Below, piece by piece: positions 1 through 11,218 of a stretch of 64,000 bases of DNA; the stretch's first letter is position 1; each line of letters opens with the position of its first letter. The position numbers and the translations under genes are program-made. A model generated the notes under the pieces. The model was not told the DNA's origin. It did not search any database and saw nothing but the letters and a program-made list of their open reading frames with translations. Source of the DNA: Homalodisca vitripennis (lineage: Eukaryota > Arthropoda > Insecta > Hemiptera > Cicadellidae); assembly GCF_021130785.1 (NCBI RefSeq), contig NC_060212.1, positions 147,585,501 to 147,649,500 on the forward strand, in the 5' to 3' direction.

Positions 1-281
1 CCGCATTTACATACAGGGTATTGCCCCATACTGAGGTAAATACTGTTTTTAAAAACACTACTACTGCCTCATTTCATCCAAAACAATGTTTATGATTGAT
101 AGACATGTTATACTCCAAGATATATAATATCTTCATTATGAGGTTTGTAAATTGATATTTAAATTTTAACTTGGCTTAACTTTTAAGAAGGAAATCTTTC
201 AAATTTAAAGGATTGCCACTGCTGGCATAAAAAAGTAATGCTTGATGAAATTAATGTTAGACTTGAAGTGATAATCTCAGC

Positions 282-339
<58 letters not shown>

Positions 340-1824
340 ATATATATCACATTGTTCATGTTTGCATTCGATGAAGGTCTGGGACAATCACTGACAAATA
401 TTGGGTAAATTTTTCCTCACAACAAATAAAACAAAACATCTGAAGTTACTTTTCACTGGTTAGTTTACCACTTACATGATATTTGTTTGAGAGGTGCTCT
501 CCCAAAACTCATAGAGTTAACCACTCTTTCAATTCAAGTAGTAGTTGTAAATGCTCTAGTATAGTAGGGGGTAGCACGGAAAGGTAACAGACCACGATAG
601 CCCAGATAAGCGTATCGCCCTCGCGGCCAGGACAATTAAAATCGTCCCTGCTTCACGTAGTTGTCAGACTTTCTACTACATTAAACTTCTCTTATTATCC
701 CAGACGAAAACTTGAGCCATAATTTCCTAATTCTTCCTTGTCAAGACGTATTATACTTATTTTGCCTGTCATGGAAGAAGTTTATAGCAACTGAAAAATT
801 AAAAGGTGGTTTACTTTCCTGGTTTTCGGTAATGTTTAAAAAGTGATAGTTAAAATAATTACCAGTTACAATATCAAAAAGACCACAATTGAATATTATT
901 TTATTAAGGAATGTATTCAGTTTTATTCAGTTACGTGGGTATTATGATGTGTTCCTCGAGCACGAAAGGCCTCACATAAATAAATATTATATTATTGGAG
1001 TTTTTGTTTTTAAATTTATTAAATAATATTTGTTTACAAAATACAGTATAACTAGTGTTTTAACAATAACAATAACAGTAGATCTAGTTCAACATATTAT
1101 ACACTATTCTTAGAAAAATACTAACCACCAAAATAAATTTGCAATAATATAAGTACATACTTATACTTAAATTTCTGCTTATAGACATAATAAGTAAGCA
1201 GTACTCTCCTAAAATATCACATAAAAGTACTGTTGATTAAATTTATTGCTTTAATTCGGGGTTTATTTATAAAAACTTTCGAAAATAATCAATTAGTTTA
1301 GTAACAAATCACCGGTATGATCTAAAAAATCTAAATTGTTGTAAATGATTTCCACTACATTCTTTATAATAATAAAGAAGGTCCTCTACACACTTATAGA
1401 CGGTAAGTAAACTTTTATACGTATGCTACAGGATCTCAAAGTTTATTAAATTGATTAACATTATTAAAACAAAATAATTATTCTATTTAATTTAACAATA
1501 AATATTGTTTGCATTATCACAGTATTATAAGTTTTCATGTCGGAAACTCGGAATTATGAATATCCCCATTCTTAACCGAGTATCGACTTCTTCTGCCAAT
1601 TAGAAAATTAATTTTGAATCGCAGAAAAAAAATCATAATTATTTTTTTAACATCATCTATAAATATTGCAATACAAATTGAATTTAAGGTGAGTTTAGCG
1701 TGAATTTCTTCACAAAATTTAGCAGTAATTTTGAGACGGCTTGGGTAAAGTAATCTTGTATTATTTTTATTTTTAATATAGTTCTTCAGATTACAATAAT
1801 AATAATAAAAAAAAAATAGAAAAC
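1..1824. repeat. Segmental duplication block R1, first copy (cut by the window edge)
   Basis: Positions 1 to about 285 match 25715-26001, and 348-1824 match 30681-32166, in the same orientation and order. Matches run for long stretches with only scattered substitutions and small indels. The second copy has an extra 8 bases near 31490 and a shorter A-run near 31970. In this copy the two halves are joined only by a (TA)n tract at 285-347, whereas in the second copy a LINE lies between them. No coding potential was seen; the block has no open frame of note. The right end coincides with the start of the C-rich array at 1828. Confidence 0.93.
285..347. repeat. (TA)n microsatellite inside R1
   Basis: Nearly pure TA dinucleotide tract. 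It occupies the position where the other R1 copy carries a 4.5-kb LINE flanked by TA tracts on both sides. Confidence 0.97.
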
Positions 1825-1827
1825 TCC

Positions 1828-1923
1828 ACCCCCCCCCCCCCCCACCCCCCCCCCCCCCCACCCCCCCCCCCCCCCACCCCCCCCCCCCCCCACCCCCCCC
1901 CCCCCCCACCCCCCCCCCCCCCC
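1828..1923. repeat. Exact six-unit array of A followed by 15 C
   Basis: Interrupting A bases fall at 1828, 1844, 1860, 1876, 1892 and 1908, each followed by exactly 15 C. The array is therefore six perfect 16-base units. The opposite strand is six runs of 15 G separated by T, strongly prone to G-quadruplex formation. The glycine-rich open frame read from it is an artefact of the repeat. Confidence 0.97.
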
Positions 1924-1959
1924 AAATTTGGAATGCTTACGTTAAGGCTCTAACTCAAT

Positions 1960-2250
1960 AGGCCTACGTGTTATTTTCTGAAAGATAATAAGGAATTCAT
2001 TGAACTATTTTACACCTGTTACTATAAAGTAGGTGCACCTCAGGTTTTTGAATGTAATAGTTTTCTTCATTTAGGAATTAATTTCGTATTAATAATTTTA
2101 TAGAGTGAGTTTACGATAGTTAATTTAATGGTACATAACACACTCACGCACGCGCGCGCGCGCGCGCCCACACACAGACACACACACACATATATATCAT
2201 ATAAATTTGGTTCACGTGAAATATAAAAAGTGATGGTGAAATCAAACATC
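1960..2250. repeat. Duplicated block S, first copy
   Basis: From the phrase acgtgttattttctga onward this resembles 40766-41080, with shared order of short words down to a shared gaaatataaaaagtg near 2219 and 41046. Divergence is obvious, so this is an old duplication. The copies differ in the microsatellite between: mixed CA/CG/TA here, pure TA in the other. Confidence 0.75.
2137..2200. repeat. Compound CA/CG/TA microsatellite
   Basis: Alternating purine-pyrimidine tract with a (CG)n core followed by CA and TA repeats. Such tracts can adopt left-handed DNA. Confidence 0.95.
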
Positions 2251-2844
2251 ACGATCCAGGTATAAATAGTTAGACCAAGTCAATAACCAAGTAAAGTTTG
2301 CAGAAGCAGAGTTTTCCAAATACCAAGGTGTTGTAGGATATGAGGTGGTTCATAACTGAAACGGTTTAAGAAACAGGGACTATGTAAAGACGATGCGATA
2401 CTTAGGTGAACATTTACGTCAATAATGATATGAGTTAACTGTTTGGACGATTAGAAGACAAATCACTACTTGATTAGAGGCGTTATGTTATTTTCCTTAT
2501 CATATATAACTTTTTGTGTTATTGTGGTTTATATTTCTCTTTATATCCCTCCTATCCAAATTTTCATTAACTAATTTTGTTAGTTCATAATATAAGATGT
2601 TATATAACTGTGTTTAGTGTCGGAAAACTCCCATTCTCCTTTAGAAACGTGTGAAGTTTTATTACCCTTGTAAAACATAACATCCATAGCCTGCCAAAGA
2701 AGTAGTTTAAAAAAATTTCAATTTTTTACAATAAAAATTTGCATTATTGTTATTGGAAACCTCAAAAACATTTATTGCATCATACGTTTATTGCATGCAT
2801 ATTTTATTACATTATAACAGCACCTACATCATATTACCTATATC
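2251..2844. other. No recognisable feature
   Basis: AT-rich sequence; I see no coding frame, repeat or RNA gene here. Confidence 0.6.
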
Positions 2845-5095
2845 ATATTATTATTTTTTTAATACATGAGGCTCCGTCCGACATAAATAAGTCCAAAAAT
2901 AAGAGTACAGAGCGTTTAAATTCAACCAAAGCTCACATTTGGAAGAAGTTTAAGGTCTTCTCACTACAAATAACTCGTACAACTTTCAAAACGTTTATGG
3001 ACAAACGAGCGTTGGGATTTATAGATTATCATTTTGTATGATTATTATAGGTTCTTTTTTTGTTGATTAATAAACTTTTAAACCCTTAGAATGATGTACT
3101 TACGAAGATTTTGAGATGAGGTAACACATGAATGACATTGCAGTTTACAATGAGTTATTGTTTGTTTTGAAATTTCACAGAACAATCATTTAATTAGGTA
3201 CATCAAGAATTCCGTGGAATGTAAAATTTAGCCTATTCATCACAGATTACTACTGAAGTTTTAAAATATGATAATCACTGATTCACTAAACATACGATAC
3301 AAAAGTACTATACAATATAATTACTCAAAAAGTTCATAGTAAATGAATGTTACTTCATGAAGGTTCCATTGTAGTTGAATACGAGAAAAATTAATGACTC
3401 AGTTTATTTGTGGAAGTGGACACAAGAAGAACCTGGTACTTGAAACAATAGCCTATTTTCACTTATTATAAAAAAGGCCAACCACTGAAAAACGAAACGC
3501 CATCCTCCTGTGTTGTACTGTACAAGTACGTGAGCAGTATAAAATGAACTACGATGCAATATTTCAACTTAATAGGTCACTGCAGGGGATAGATAACTGC
3601 CCATACGAGCAAATTCAGACTCAATAACCTTCAAAAGTCCAGTATATAAATTTTTGAAGTTACAATAATGTTAATGTAGAAACATATTAAGTAACCTCAA
3701 AAACTATGAGTAAGCTTGTTATTTGTATTGTTATAAATATAAACTACAAAATTAAAACAAGATGACATGATGACTATATTTGATGTTATATACCATACGA
3801 AAGTGCACTTAGATTGCATAAAAAACAGTGTAATAATATGCATTAAACATGATTTTCAACACCTTTACTATTTTTAATCAAGTATTATTGCTTATCGTTT
3901 AAACCCCGACTGGAATTCTAGCATGAAAACGTTAAATTTTAATAACGTAAATTTTAATGGCTTATCAAATATTATGACATGGTGAACCTATAAAAACAAA
4001 GAGTTTTCACTTACCAATCGCTTTTTTCGTGGTCTGAGATAAAAAGTTGCATGTTAAGTGTAATTATATTTGTGAAGTGTTTCCAAAAATTTGGTATATA
4101 ACTATTTTGGTTCATTTCAATAATTTTAAATAGTCAGGTCGTATTCATTTAATTAACATGGTATAACAATGTACTTATTTTCATTGTGTACTAGCTATTG
4201 GTACCAATTTTAATACAAATACCAACCAAGAACAATTTAGGTATTGTTTAAGAAATGAAAACATTCTGGTAAAAGAATTTGAATTTGAAAGGCAATCTGA
4301 GACTGCGTAGTATATTCAGCTTAATCTATCATGCTACATCCGAGACACTCTGAGAATGTTTATTGTACTTCTATATTTCTCTTACAAACCCATAAAGCCC
4401 TTTATATCTGCCCTCTCCTCCTGGCATATAACCATTTTAAAGTAACGTAATCTTAGTCAAAGTACGGTACTTCTCAGGTCACTGTAGCAATGCTTAGTTT
4501 TTATATAACGTTATTGTTATTGCAATAGTAAAACAGGAATTTACTTTACCAAATGAATGGTTTTTTTCTATACCGCCTTTTATGAATATGACCTACTTGG
4601 ATTATGTTAGGTTTTATAACTTTTGTGTTAGCTTTAAAACACAAAATTTATTTGTATATTTTGTATTGTTGTTTGTAAGAACGATGATTAATCATGGTTA
4701 AAAAAAATTTTAAAACAAGACAAATTTCCGTCTGGTTTCGAGACAGAGTGGATCCTTGTCTATTCCATAAACGTTTCTTTCTTAGGCTTATGCTCGCTTT
4801 AGCAGTAATAAGCCTATTATTGTATTTCTCAATTAGCATTAGGCCTATCTCCGTTATCCGAATCACCTGAGTCAGAACAAATACCATCTAGGTACAGGGC
4901 GTATTGACGCAGTTCCTCAACGAGTTCTTACAAAGTGATACATACTGTCGTGCTAATCTTCAGATTCTTTCCCACGATTTCTCCATCATCGTGTATCAAG
5001 TCCTTAAAATCACACGATTGACTATAAAACTCATCCAGCAAAGCACCAATATATATATCCTAAATAAACATCTACACAGTAATACAACGTAAACA
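2845..5095. repeat. Duplicated block M, first copy
   Basis: Collinear with 42665-46600. Shared landmarks include tacatgaggc near 2863 and 42680, the very well kept stretch near 3530-3618 and 43369-43457, and acctgagtcag near 4864 and 45287. Background divergence is substantial. The second copy is longer because of about 470 extra bases near 44225-44690 and about 1.1 kb of LINE sequence at 45325-46437. The short open frame at 2739-3041 shows no family resemblance and is not called. Confidence 0.85.
3538..3709 (+). promoter_or_regulatory. Candidate TATA promoter with first non-coding exon (first copy)
   Basis: TATAAAA lies at 3538-3544. An initiator-like ttcaactt follows, with A at 3566, 28 bases downstream. 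Positions 3557-3609 are identical base for base to 43397-43449, although the surrounding duplicated block is clearly diverged. A GTAAGC donor-like site follows at 3710 and is kept at the same relative position in the other copy. Seen: the motifs and the conservation. Inferred: a promoter plus 5' exon of a duplicated gene whose body is not identified. The alternative is a conserved non-coding RNA or a local gene conversion. Confidence 0.4.
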
Positions 5096-5463
5096 AAGGC
5101 AACATTACAAAACTTATCAGCAAAAAAATGGATCGTCGAGGCATGATAATGTTTATATCTTGCTTTCCTTAAGCTATTGCTGACATGCTACATCACAATG
5201 TCAAGGATGTACTGTATGTAAGTCATTCATATCTTTTTAAGCATTAATGTCTACATTTTAAACGGTTTTTTTAAGACGAACGCTTCTTTATTGGTAGAGT
5301 GCTAAGAGTGTCACTCATGTGGCTGCAAACATTTTATTTCTGTCTGTCTGTCTATCGTACCCACGATATTTCGAACTCGACCTGACCTATAGACTAAGAC
5401 TTGCCGCTGAGTTCTGTGATGTGTATAGTACTACATAGGATTTGCCTAAGCGTTAAACATGAT

Positions 5464-6040
5464 GGGTAAGGTACGATAAGCGGACCCGGTTTTTTATATC
5501 GAAATTGGCAAACGATATTACTCAATCATAACCATCGATATAATCAATCGATACTAATTAATTATTTTGAACAATTCGCTTAAATGATCTATATCAACAG
5601 TTGTAATCACTTTCAAATAATACACGTAAGGTAATATTTCAATGTTAAATAAGTAACATGTGATTATTAAAAACGGCAGCCAATTTTAGAAAACTACACA
5701 ACATTGCTTTGAAAGATATAAGACATGTTTTTTCGTGGCTTCAACATGTAGGACTCGTACCGAAAAACCCATTATGTGAAATTTGTGGGAAAGAAACAAA
5801 TGAAACTGTGAGAGGAGCAAATATGGTCGTCTTCAGTTTTCCTAATTTTGGTTATAATAATTTGTTTGATCACTGTTAATATTACATTCACATTTTAATT
5901 TAAAACATAAAATGTTTGTTGTTGCGGACTACAGATACTTCTATATCGATTGATAGTCTACGATTTGAGATGCGAATATTAGGTATCGATGATTACATTC
6001 TTCGATATAAAAAAACGGGTCCGCTTATCGTACACTACCC
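5464..6040. mobile_element. Merlin/IS1595-like DNA transposon relic with perfect 8-bp target site duplication
   Basis: A 577-bp element bounded by terminal inverted repeats. The left end begins gggtaaggtacgataagcgg; the right end read in reverse begins gggtagtgtacgataagcgg. Similarity continues inward through a ttttttatatcgaa stretch. AACATGAT flanks it directly at 5456-5463 and 6041-6048. An 8-bp duplication fits Merlin, hAT and P superfamilies; the protein relic inside favours Merlin. The element is far too short to encode a full transposase, so it is a deletion derivative that would need a transposase supplied elsewhere. Confidence 0.82.
5664..5879 (+). pseudogene. N-terminal transposase relic, ISXO2/Merlin-like zinc-ribbon region
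   Basis: An uninterrupted 71-codon frame ends in a stop at 5877-5879. It contains FSWLQHVGLVPKNPLC followed by CGKE, i.e. a tryptophan-leucine-glutamine helix, a GLV turn and a Cys-X2-Cys pair. This arrangement is typical of the N-terminal part of eukaryotic ISXO2-like (Merlin) transposases, where a short helix precedes a zinc ribbon. The DDE catalytic core is absent. It sits between the inverted repeats of the 577-bp element. There is no good start codon, so it is a remnant and not a gene. An unrelated zinc-binding fragment cannot be excluded. Confidence 0.5.
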
Positions 6041-6264
6041 AACATGATTTACATTGTTCTTATGGTTAACCATGTTGGTAACGAGAAAATAACCAGAATA
6101 AATAAGACTGCAAAAAAACTGAGTGCAATTATATAAGATTTAACATGTTAAAGATTAGGACGTTTGGATTATTTATCCAGTAAAAAATTCATAATGGGGT
6201 GGGTTTTTGATTTAATGACAAATTTTAATTCACTGTTGTACCCACTATAATTTTCATGACTTGA

Positions 6265-7732
6265 AATTTTGCATCCAACCAACAATAGAGAAGCCTATTA
6301 CGTGACACATGGTATGGCGTATTCATACCTCGTGTGGTTGCCAGCGTAGTGTGTTATTTAATCCTAAAATTGGGGATACCATAAAGACTTAATAATATTT
6401 ACTAATAAAACATTAAAACGATGTCTTGCTTGGCCTATATAAAAAATACTTTATTTCACAGTGATTCTAGACATGAAACTCTAAATGGTTTATCGTCTGC
6501 TCAAATAAGCTAAAGAAGCTGTAGATGATTTTATTATCTGTAAAAAAATTGTGAGGGACACTGTACTATACAGATAGTATACCAGTTTTTTAATCAATCT
6601 TATACCTTTTGATAAATAAATTGAATAACCTTGTGAGATTAAAAACAGCTAACGTGAAAAATTTTTTAAGCCAGCTCATAATTTTTTCGTCAGCTTAAAT
6701 CTTCCAATCTTTTAATACGTAATAAGCTATAAAACTAGAGTACTAAGCTGTTAAGAGAGGAGCTGTAGTCAATAAAGGCTATCTCTAAAGAGATTTAATT
6801 AGAAACAAATTAAATATTCTCAGCGCTTTCTTTCGCTTGCTTCTTATGTAAAACAAGTACTTGGCACTAAATATTTTCATGATGTAGAGATTTTCAGCCT
6901 TAATTTAAATTAAGTTCAACAATTGAAATCCTATATAATTACTTATATGTTTGTACACTTCATCATCACATAAATATGAAAATATCATAAATAATAAAAG
7001 TCAATCAAAAAATTCATTTAATTTCCTTATCAAATTAAAATTTACTCTTTAGAATAATATTGGAAGATATATAGGAAGAGTAAGAAAAGTAGCAATCAGG
7101 TTTTATATTAACAATACGAGTTTTTTTTATTCACGTTATTATTATTATACATACCTTTATGTTTAATTGAGTAATATAACTACGCAGTTATTATACATAT
7201 AGTTTTATAAGAATGTAAAAAAATTTTACAAGTGTGAAAATATACACAAATAAAGTCTAAGTCATCTTCAAGTGCCTCTCATCGCTGTTTAAATTGTTTT
7301 TGTAAAATTTATACAATATATTAGTTTACTTATTTTGCTTCCTTATTAGAATTACATGTCTGTTTTACGATTTTTTCCGGCTTTTATTATGATAACAGTA
7401 TTAATTTTTAATTCACATTGGTCAAAAGATTGAAGTCGGTATCATAAGACAGTATAATAGTTAGCAGACACTCTTTAGTAGAGAGATAGGCTAAAATAAT
7501 TTTAAAATTAGTTAAAACAATTTTAAAACTTTGGTTGTTAAAAACAACGAATTTTATATACTCAAATTAAAAAACTTTGCGGGTAAGAAGTTGGGAGTTA
7601 TACTTATAGAAGGAGGGTAAATAATTATGCGATAATGAATAGAATATCTTACTAAAACACGGTATTTATAAGGAATGTTTTCTCCTCCCAAAAGGACAGG
7701 CAAAAGGACACACTTTATATAGACTTAATATT
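6265..7732. repeat. Duplicated block E, first copy
   Basis: Similar throughout to 47975-49540 and, over its second half, to 39035-39880. Shared landmarks are catccaacca/catccagcaa near its start, the ataagctataaa word at 6722, 39371 and 48409, and the TATA-like ggtatttataagg near 7661. All three copies are clearly diverged from one another. The block runs directly into the first unit of the 146-bp array. Only scattered short frames are present. Confidence 0.85.
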
Positions 7733-8754
7733 TAGATTTATATGCAAGATGGAGTACAATCACAATTCGTCACCGCTCAGAGTCACTTGGATTGACACTA
7801 GCACTGGAGAATCTACAAACTCCATTCAAAGTGGTTCAAGAGGGTCCTGAAACAAACCTTATTCGTGTGTGTAATATTTAGATTTATATGCAAGATGGAC
7901 TACAATCACAATTCGTCACCGCTCAGAGTCACTTGGATTGACACTAGCACTGGAGAATCTACAAACTCCATTCAAAGTGGTTCAAGAGGGTCCTGAAACA
8001 AACCTTATTCGTGTGTGTAATATTTAGATTTATATGCAAGATGGACTACAATCACAATTCGTCACCGCTCAGAGTCACTTGGATTGACACTAGCACTGGA
8101 GAATCTACAAACTCCATTCAAAGTGGTTCAAGAGGGTCCTGAAACAAACCTTATTCGTGTGTGTAATATTTAGATTTATATGCAAGATGGACTACAATCA
8201 CAATTCGTCACCGCTCAGAGTCACTTGGATTGACACTAGCACTGGAGAATCTACAAACTCCATTCAAAGTGGTTCAAGAGGGTCCTGAAACAAACCTTAT
8301 TCGTGTGTGTAATATTTAGATTTATATGCAACATGGAGTACAATCACAATTCGTCACCGCTCAGAGTCACTTGGATTGACATTAGCACTGGAGAATCTAC
8401 AAACTCCATTCAAAGTGGTTCAAGAGGGTCCTGAAACAAACCTTATTCGTGTGTGTAATATTTAGATTTATATGCAAGATGGACTACAATCACAATTCGT
8501 CACCGCTCAGAGTCACTTGGATTGACACTAGCACTGGAGAATCTACAAACTCCATTCAAAGTGGTTCAAGAGGGTCCTGAAACAAACCTTATTCGTGTGT
8601 GTAATATTTAGATTTATATGCAAGATGGACTACAATCACAATTCGTCACCGCTCAGAGTCACTTGGATTGACACTAGCACTGGAGAATCTACAAACTCCA
8701 TTCAAAGTGGTTCAAGAGGGTCCTGAAACAAACCTTATTCGTATGTGTAATATT
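7733..8754. repeat. Seven tandem copies of a 146-bp unit
   Basis: Units begin at 7733, 7879, 8025, 8171, 8317, 8463 and 8609, so all are exactly 146 bases. Differences are few: units 1 and 5 read ggagtac where others read ggactac, unit 5 has caacatgg and gacattagc, and the last unit ends gtatgtg. Diverged single-copy counterparts lie at the end of the other E blocks, near 49395-49535 and 39740-39870. The array therefore grew in place from duplicated single-copy DNA. No open frame spans it. Confidence 0.97.
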
Positions 8755-8866
8755 TCTTGTGCCTCATAAAGACCCTTACTATAATCCCTAAATTTTATTA
8801 TACTTTAAAAACGGATTAGTTTTGTTGTCTTTTGTTTCGGAAATTGTAACTTAAAACTGATCAAAA

Positions 8867-10785
8867 ATGCCAGGGAAAAAGTACAATGCGGCTGATTTAG
8901 AAGCTGCAGTAAGTAAAGTGAGAATAGGAGGCATATCCAAAACAGCAGCATCACTTAAATATAAAGTATGAAGATCTAATATCCAGTTTTGGTTGAGTAA
9001 TAAAATTGTAAACAAGAAAAAAAGACCTGAAACTATTTTAAGTAAAGAAGGAGAAGGGGTTTTGATTAGGTGGGTAAATGGATGCTGCAGGAAAGGATTC
9101 CCCAGAAGAAAAGAGGACATTTTGATTAGTGTTCAAGAATTCTCGGATGTTAAAAAAAGGGAAACCACGTTCAAAAATAACTACCCTGGAAGAGGATGGT
9201 AACGTTTTATTTACAGAACTAGTACAAAGAAAGCTTGAAGCTGTGACCAACGCAAGTTCCTGTGTTAATGAATCAAACATAAAAAATTGGTTCATCGAAA
9301 TAGAAAGTGTTTTAAAAGAGGAGGAGTATTTTGAAATGCTACAAGATCCTGAACGTGTATTCAATGGGGACGAGAACAATTTTTTGCTGTGCCCGAGCAA
9401 TTCCACGGATATTGCTCCAAAGGGTAAAAAAATCGTATATTGAAGTTAAAAAAAGCGAAAGACTGTAACAGCTGACTTAGTTACAGTAATGATTACGTTT
9501 TCTACGTAAAGTAGTGCCTCCTATGATCATACATTCTTACAAGAGGATTCCAACAGATGTTTTTCGTTCAGTTCCAAGCTATTGGGGGATTGGCCATAGT
9601 GACATTGGCTGGATGAAGGCTGAGGTCTTCTATGAGTACATAGGAAATGTATTCAACCAGTATTTGATTCAGGAAAAGGTGAAGTTGCCTGTAATATTGT
9701 TTGTGGATGGGAAAAAAAACCCATCTAACTTATCAACTGAGCCAGCTCTGTACCGAACTGAAAATTGTAGTAGTTGCTCTGTATCTTAATGCGACGAGGA
9801 TTCTTCAACTCGCTGATGTCGCTGCTTTTAGGCCTATCAAACATAGTTGGAAGCAGGGTGTCATGGAGTGGTGGAGAACTCACCCAAATGTTGCTCTAAT
9901 ATAGAAAGACGTAATATCTAAAGTTAAACCCAAGACACTTGAAAATGGATTCAAGGCCTGTGGCCTTTGTCCATGGGATGTGACCAAGATAGATCTTTCC
10001 AAATGCTTAGGTAAAGATCCTGCTGCCCTGGAACCTGCTGACTGTAATGACGATCCTCAATCTACTATGACCAAGAGCTTATTTAAACTAATAATAGGTG
10101 CTGAAATGTTGTCTGATGATGATGAAGTGATCCAAAATTAGCAAAAAACTAATGAGTTTTATCTTCTGTCCAGGTTTTGGGAGGAATTTGAGAGAGGCAA
10201 AGCATATTCGATCAAGAGGGTTTGGACTGACAAGTGTACCCAGACTGAAGACATTTCTAAAGAATGCATAGTTTTGACAGAGAGTGACAAAATGCAGTTT
10301 GAGCATAACTACTCAACACCAACAAAGAAGTTATTGGATCGGCCAACGCAAAGCGTATCTACACCATTATCTCAAGGTGAGTCTACTCCTCTGACTCAAA
10401 GCAGTTCTAACAGTTCAGTATTAGCTGACGTCTTGACATGGCCAGAAACAAATAAACGTAAAGGAACTATAATTATTGAAAGGGCAACATTTGTTGTAAC
10501 TTCCAAGAAGTAGAAAGATCTTTTTTTAAGAGAAGGAAAGAGGAAAGAAGAAAGAGGAAAAAGTTAGACAAAGCTGAACGAAAAACAAGAAGAGAAGAAT
10601 CAAGTAAGAAAACAGAAGAGAACAAAATGGCCAATAAAGTGAAAAAAGAAAATCTTATGGTTAAGCAAACGTTATTAAAAAGCAAACGAAATAATGATTT
10701 TCTCATAAGCCCCAATGTTGGCTTCACTGTTGGAATTGGAGGAGCAAAGGCCACTAATGCAAGAAAAGTAAAGAAAAATGTTTAA
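8867..10785 (+). pseudogene. pogo/Tigger-like transposase pseudogene (HTH_psq plus DDE_1)
   Basis: The relic starts MPGKKYNAADLEAAVSKVR, a pipsqueak-type helix-turn-helix, with a stop already after about 34 codons. A CENP-B-like helical region follows to about 9190. The DDE_1 catalytic region shows three landmarks: NGDENNF near 9366, VDGKK near 9703 and LQLADVAAFRPIKHSW near 9809, corresponding to the three acidic catalytic positions. A long charged, serine/threonine-rich C-terminal part runs to 10785 and ends in a lysine-rich tail. Damage includes stops near 8968, 9440, 9902, 10138 and 10511 and a frame change in the A-run at 9711-9718. The family cuts and pastes DNA at TA sites in the nucleus. 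No terminal inverted repeats were identified. The upstream edge lies just after the 146-bp array. Confidence 0.85.
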
Positions 10786-11122
10786 TAGGCTATCAATAAA
10801 TTTCTTTACATTTACTAAAAAGTTTCTTTAACCTATTACAAATTTATTATGACATAGTAGCCTTACAGAAAAGTTATTACATTATAACTACTCATTAGAG
10901 AGGAAAATATGTAAAATATATTCAGTGTACTAGTAAACTCAATAGATTTTACTTTTCTAGCAATTATGTTATATTATAATTTTATTAGATTTTCCACCAG
11001 TATATCACAAAAACTGTTCTATATTCTATTCTATTCTGTGTCAACTACTGTACCCCTTGGGTGCCAATGACTGCGAAATGTGTGCCAACAACTATATTTT
11101 GTGTACCTTTCTTTTGTAATTG

Positions 11123-11165
<43 letters not shown>

Positions 11166-11168
11166 ATA

Positions 11169-11218
<50 letters not shown>

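Larger units (their letters stand above)
5330..6130 (-). repeat. Dispersed repeat family member, split by a DNA transposon
   Basis: The parts 5330-5455 and 6049-6130 read together like 63530-63765. They share a tctgtctgt stretch, a gatatttcga-like word, tatagact, and a gtaacgagaaaat-like end. The family core, in reverse orientation here, is a gatatcg motif followed by GACA repeats. The two parts are separated by the transposon at 5464-6040 and one copy of its target duplication. Confidence 0.6.

Noticed and set aside
1535..1909. Glycine-rich reverse frame
   Set aside because: It reads through the C-rich array; no conserved part outside it.
5464..6040. hAT or P-element assignment
   Set aside because: The 8-bp duplication fits these too, but the protein relic resembles the ISXO2/Merlin N-terminal zinc ribbon, not a BED or THAP finger; kept only as an alternative.
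7733..8754. CRISPR-like array
   Set aside because: Units are contiguous 146-bp tandem repeats without unique spacers, in a eukaryotic context.
8851..9406. Reverse-strand frames over the pogo-like relic
   Set aside because: They are antisense shadows of the forward transposase frames.
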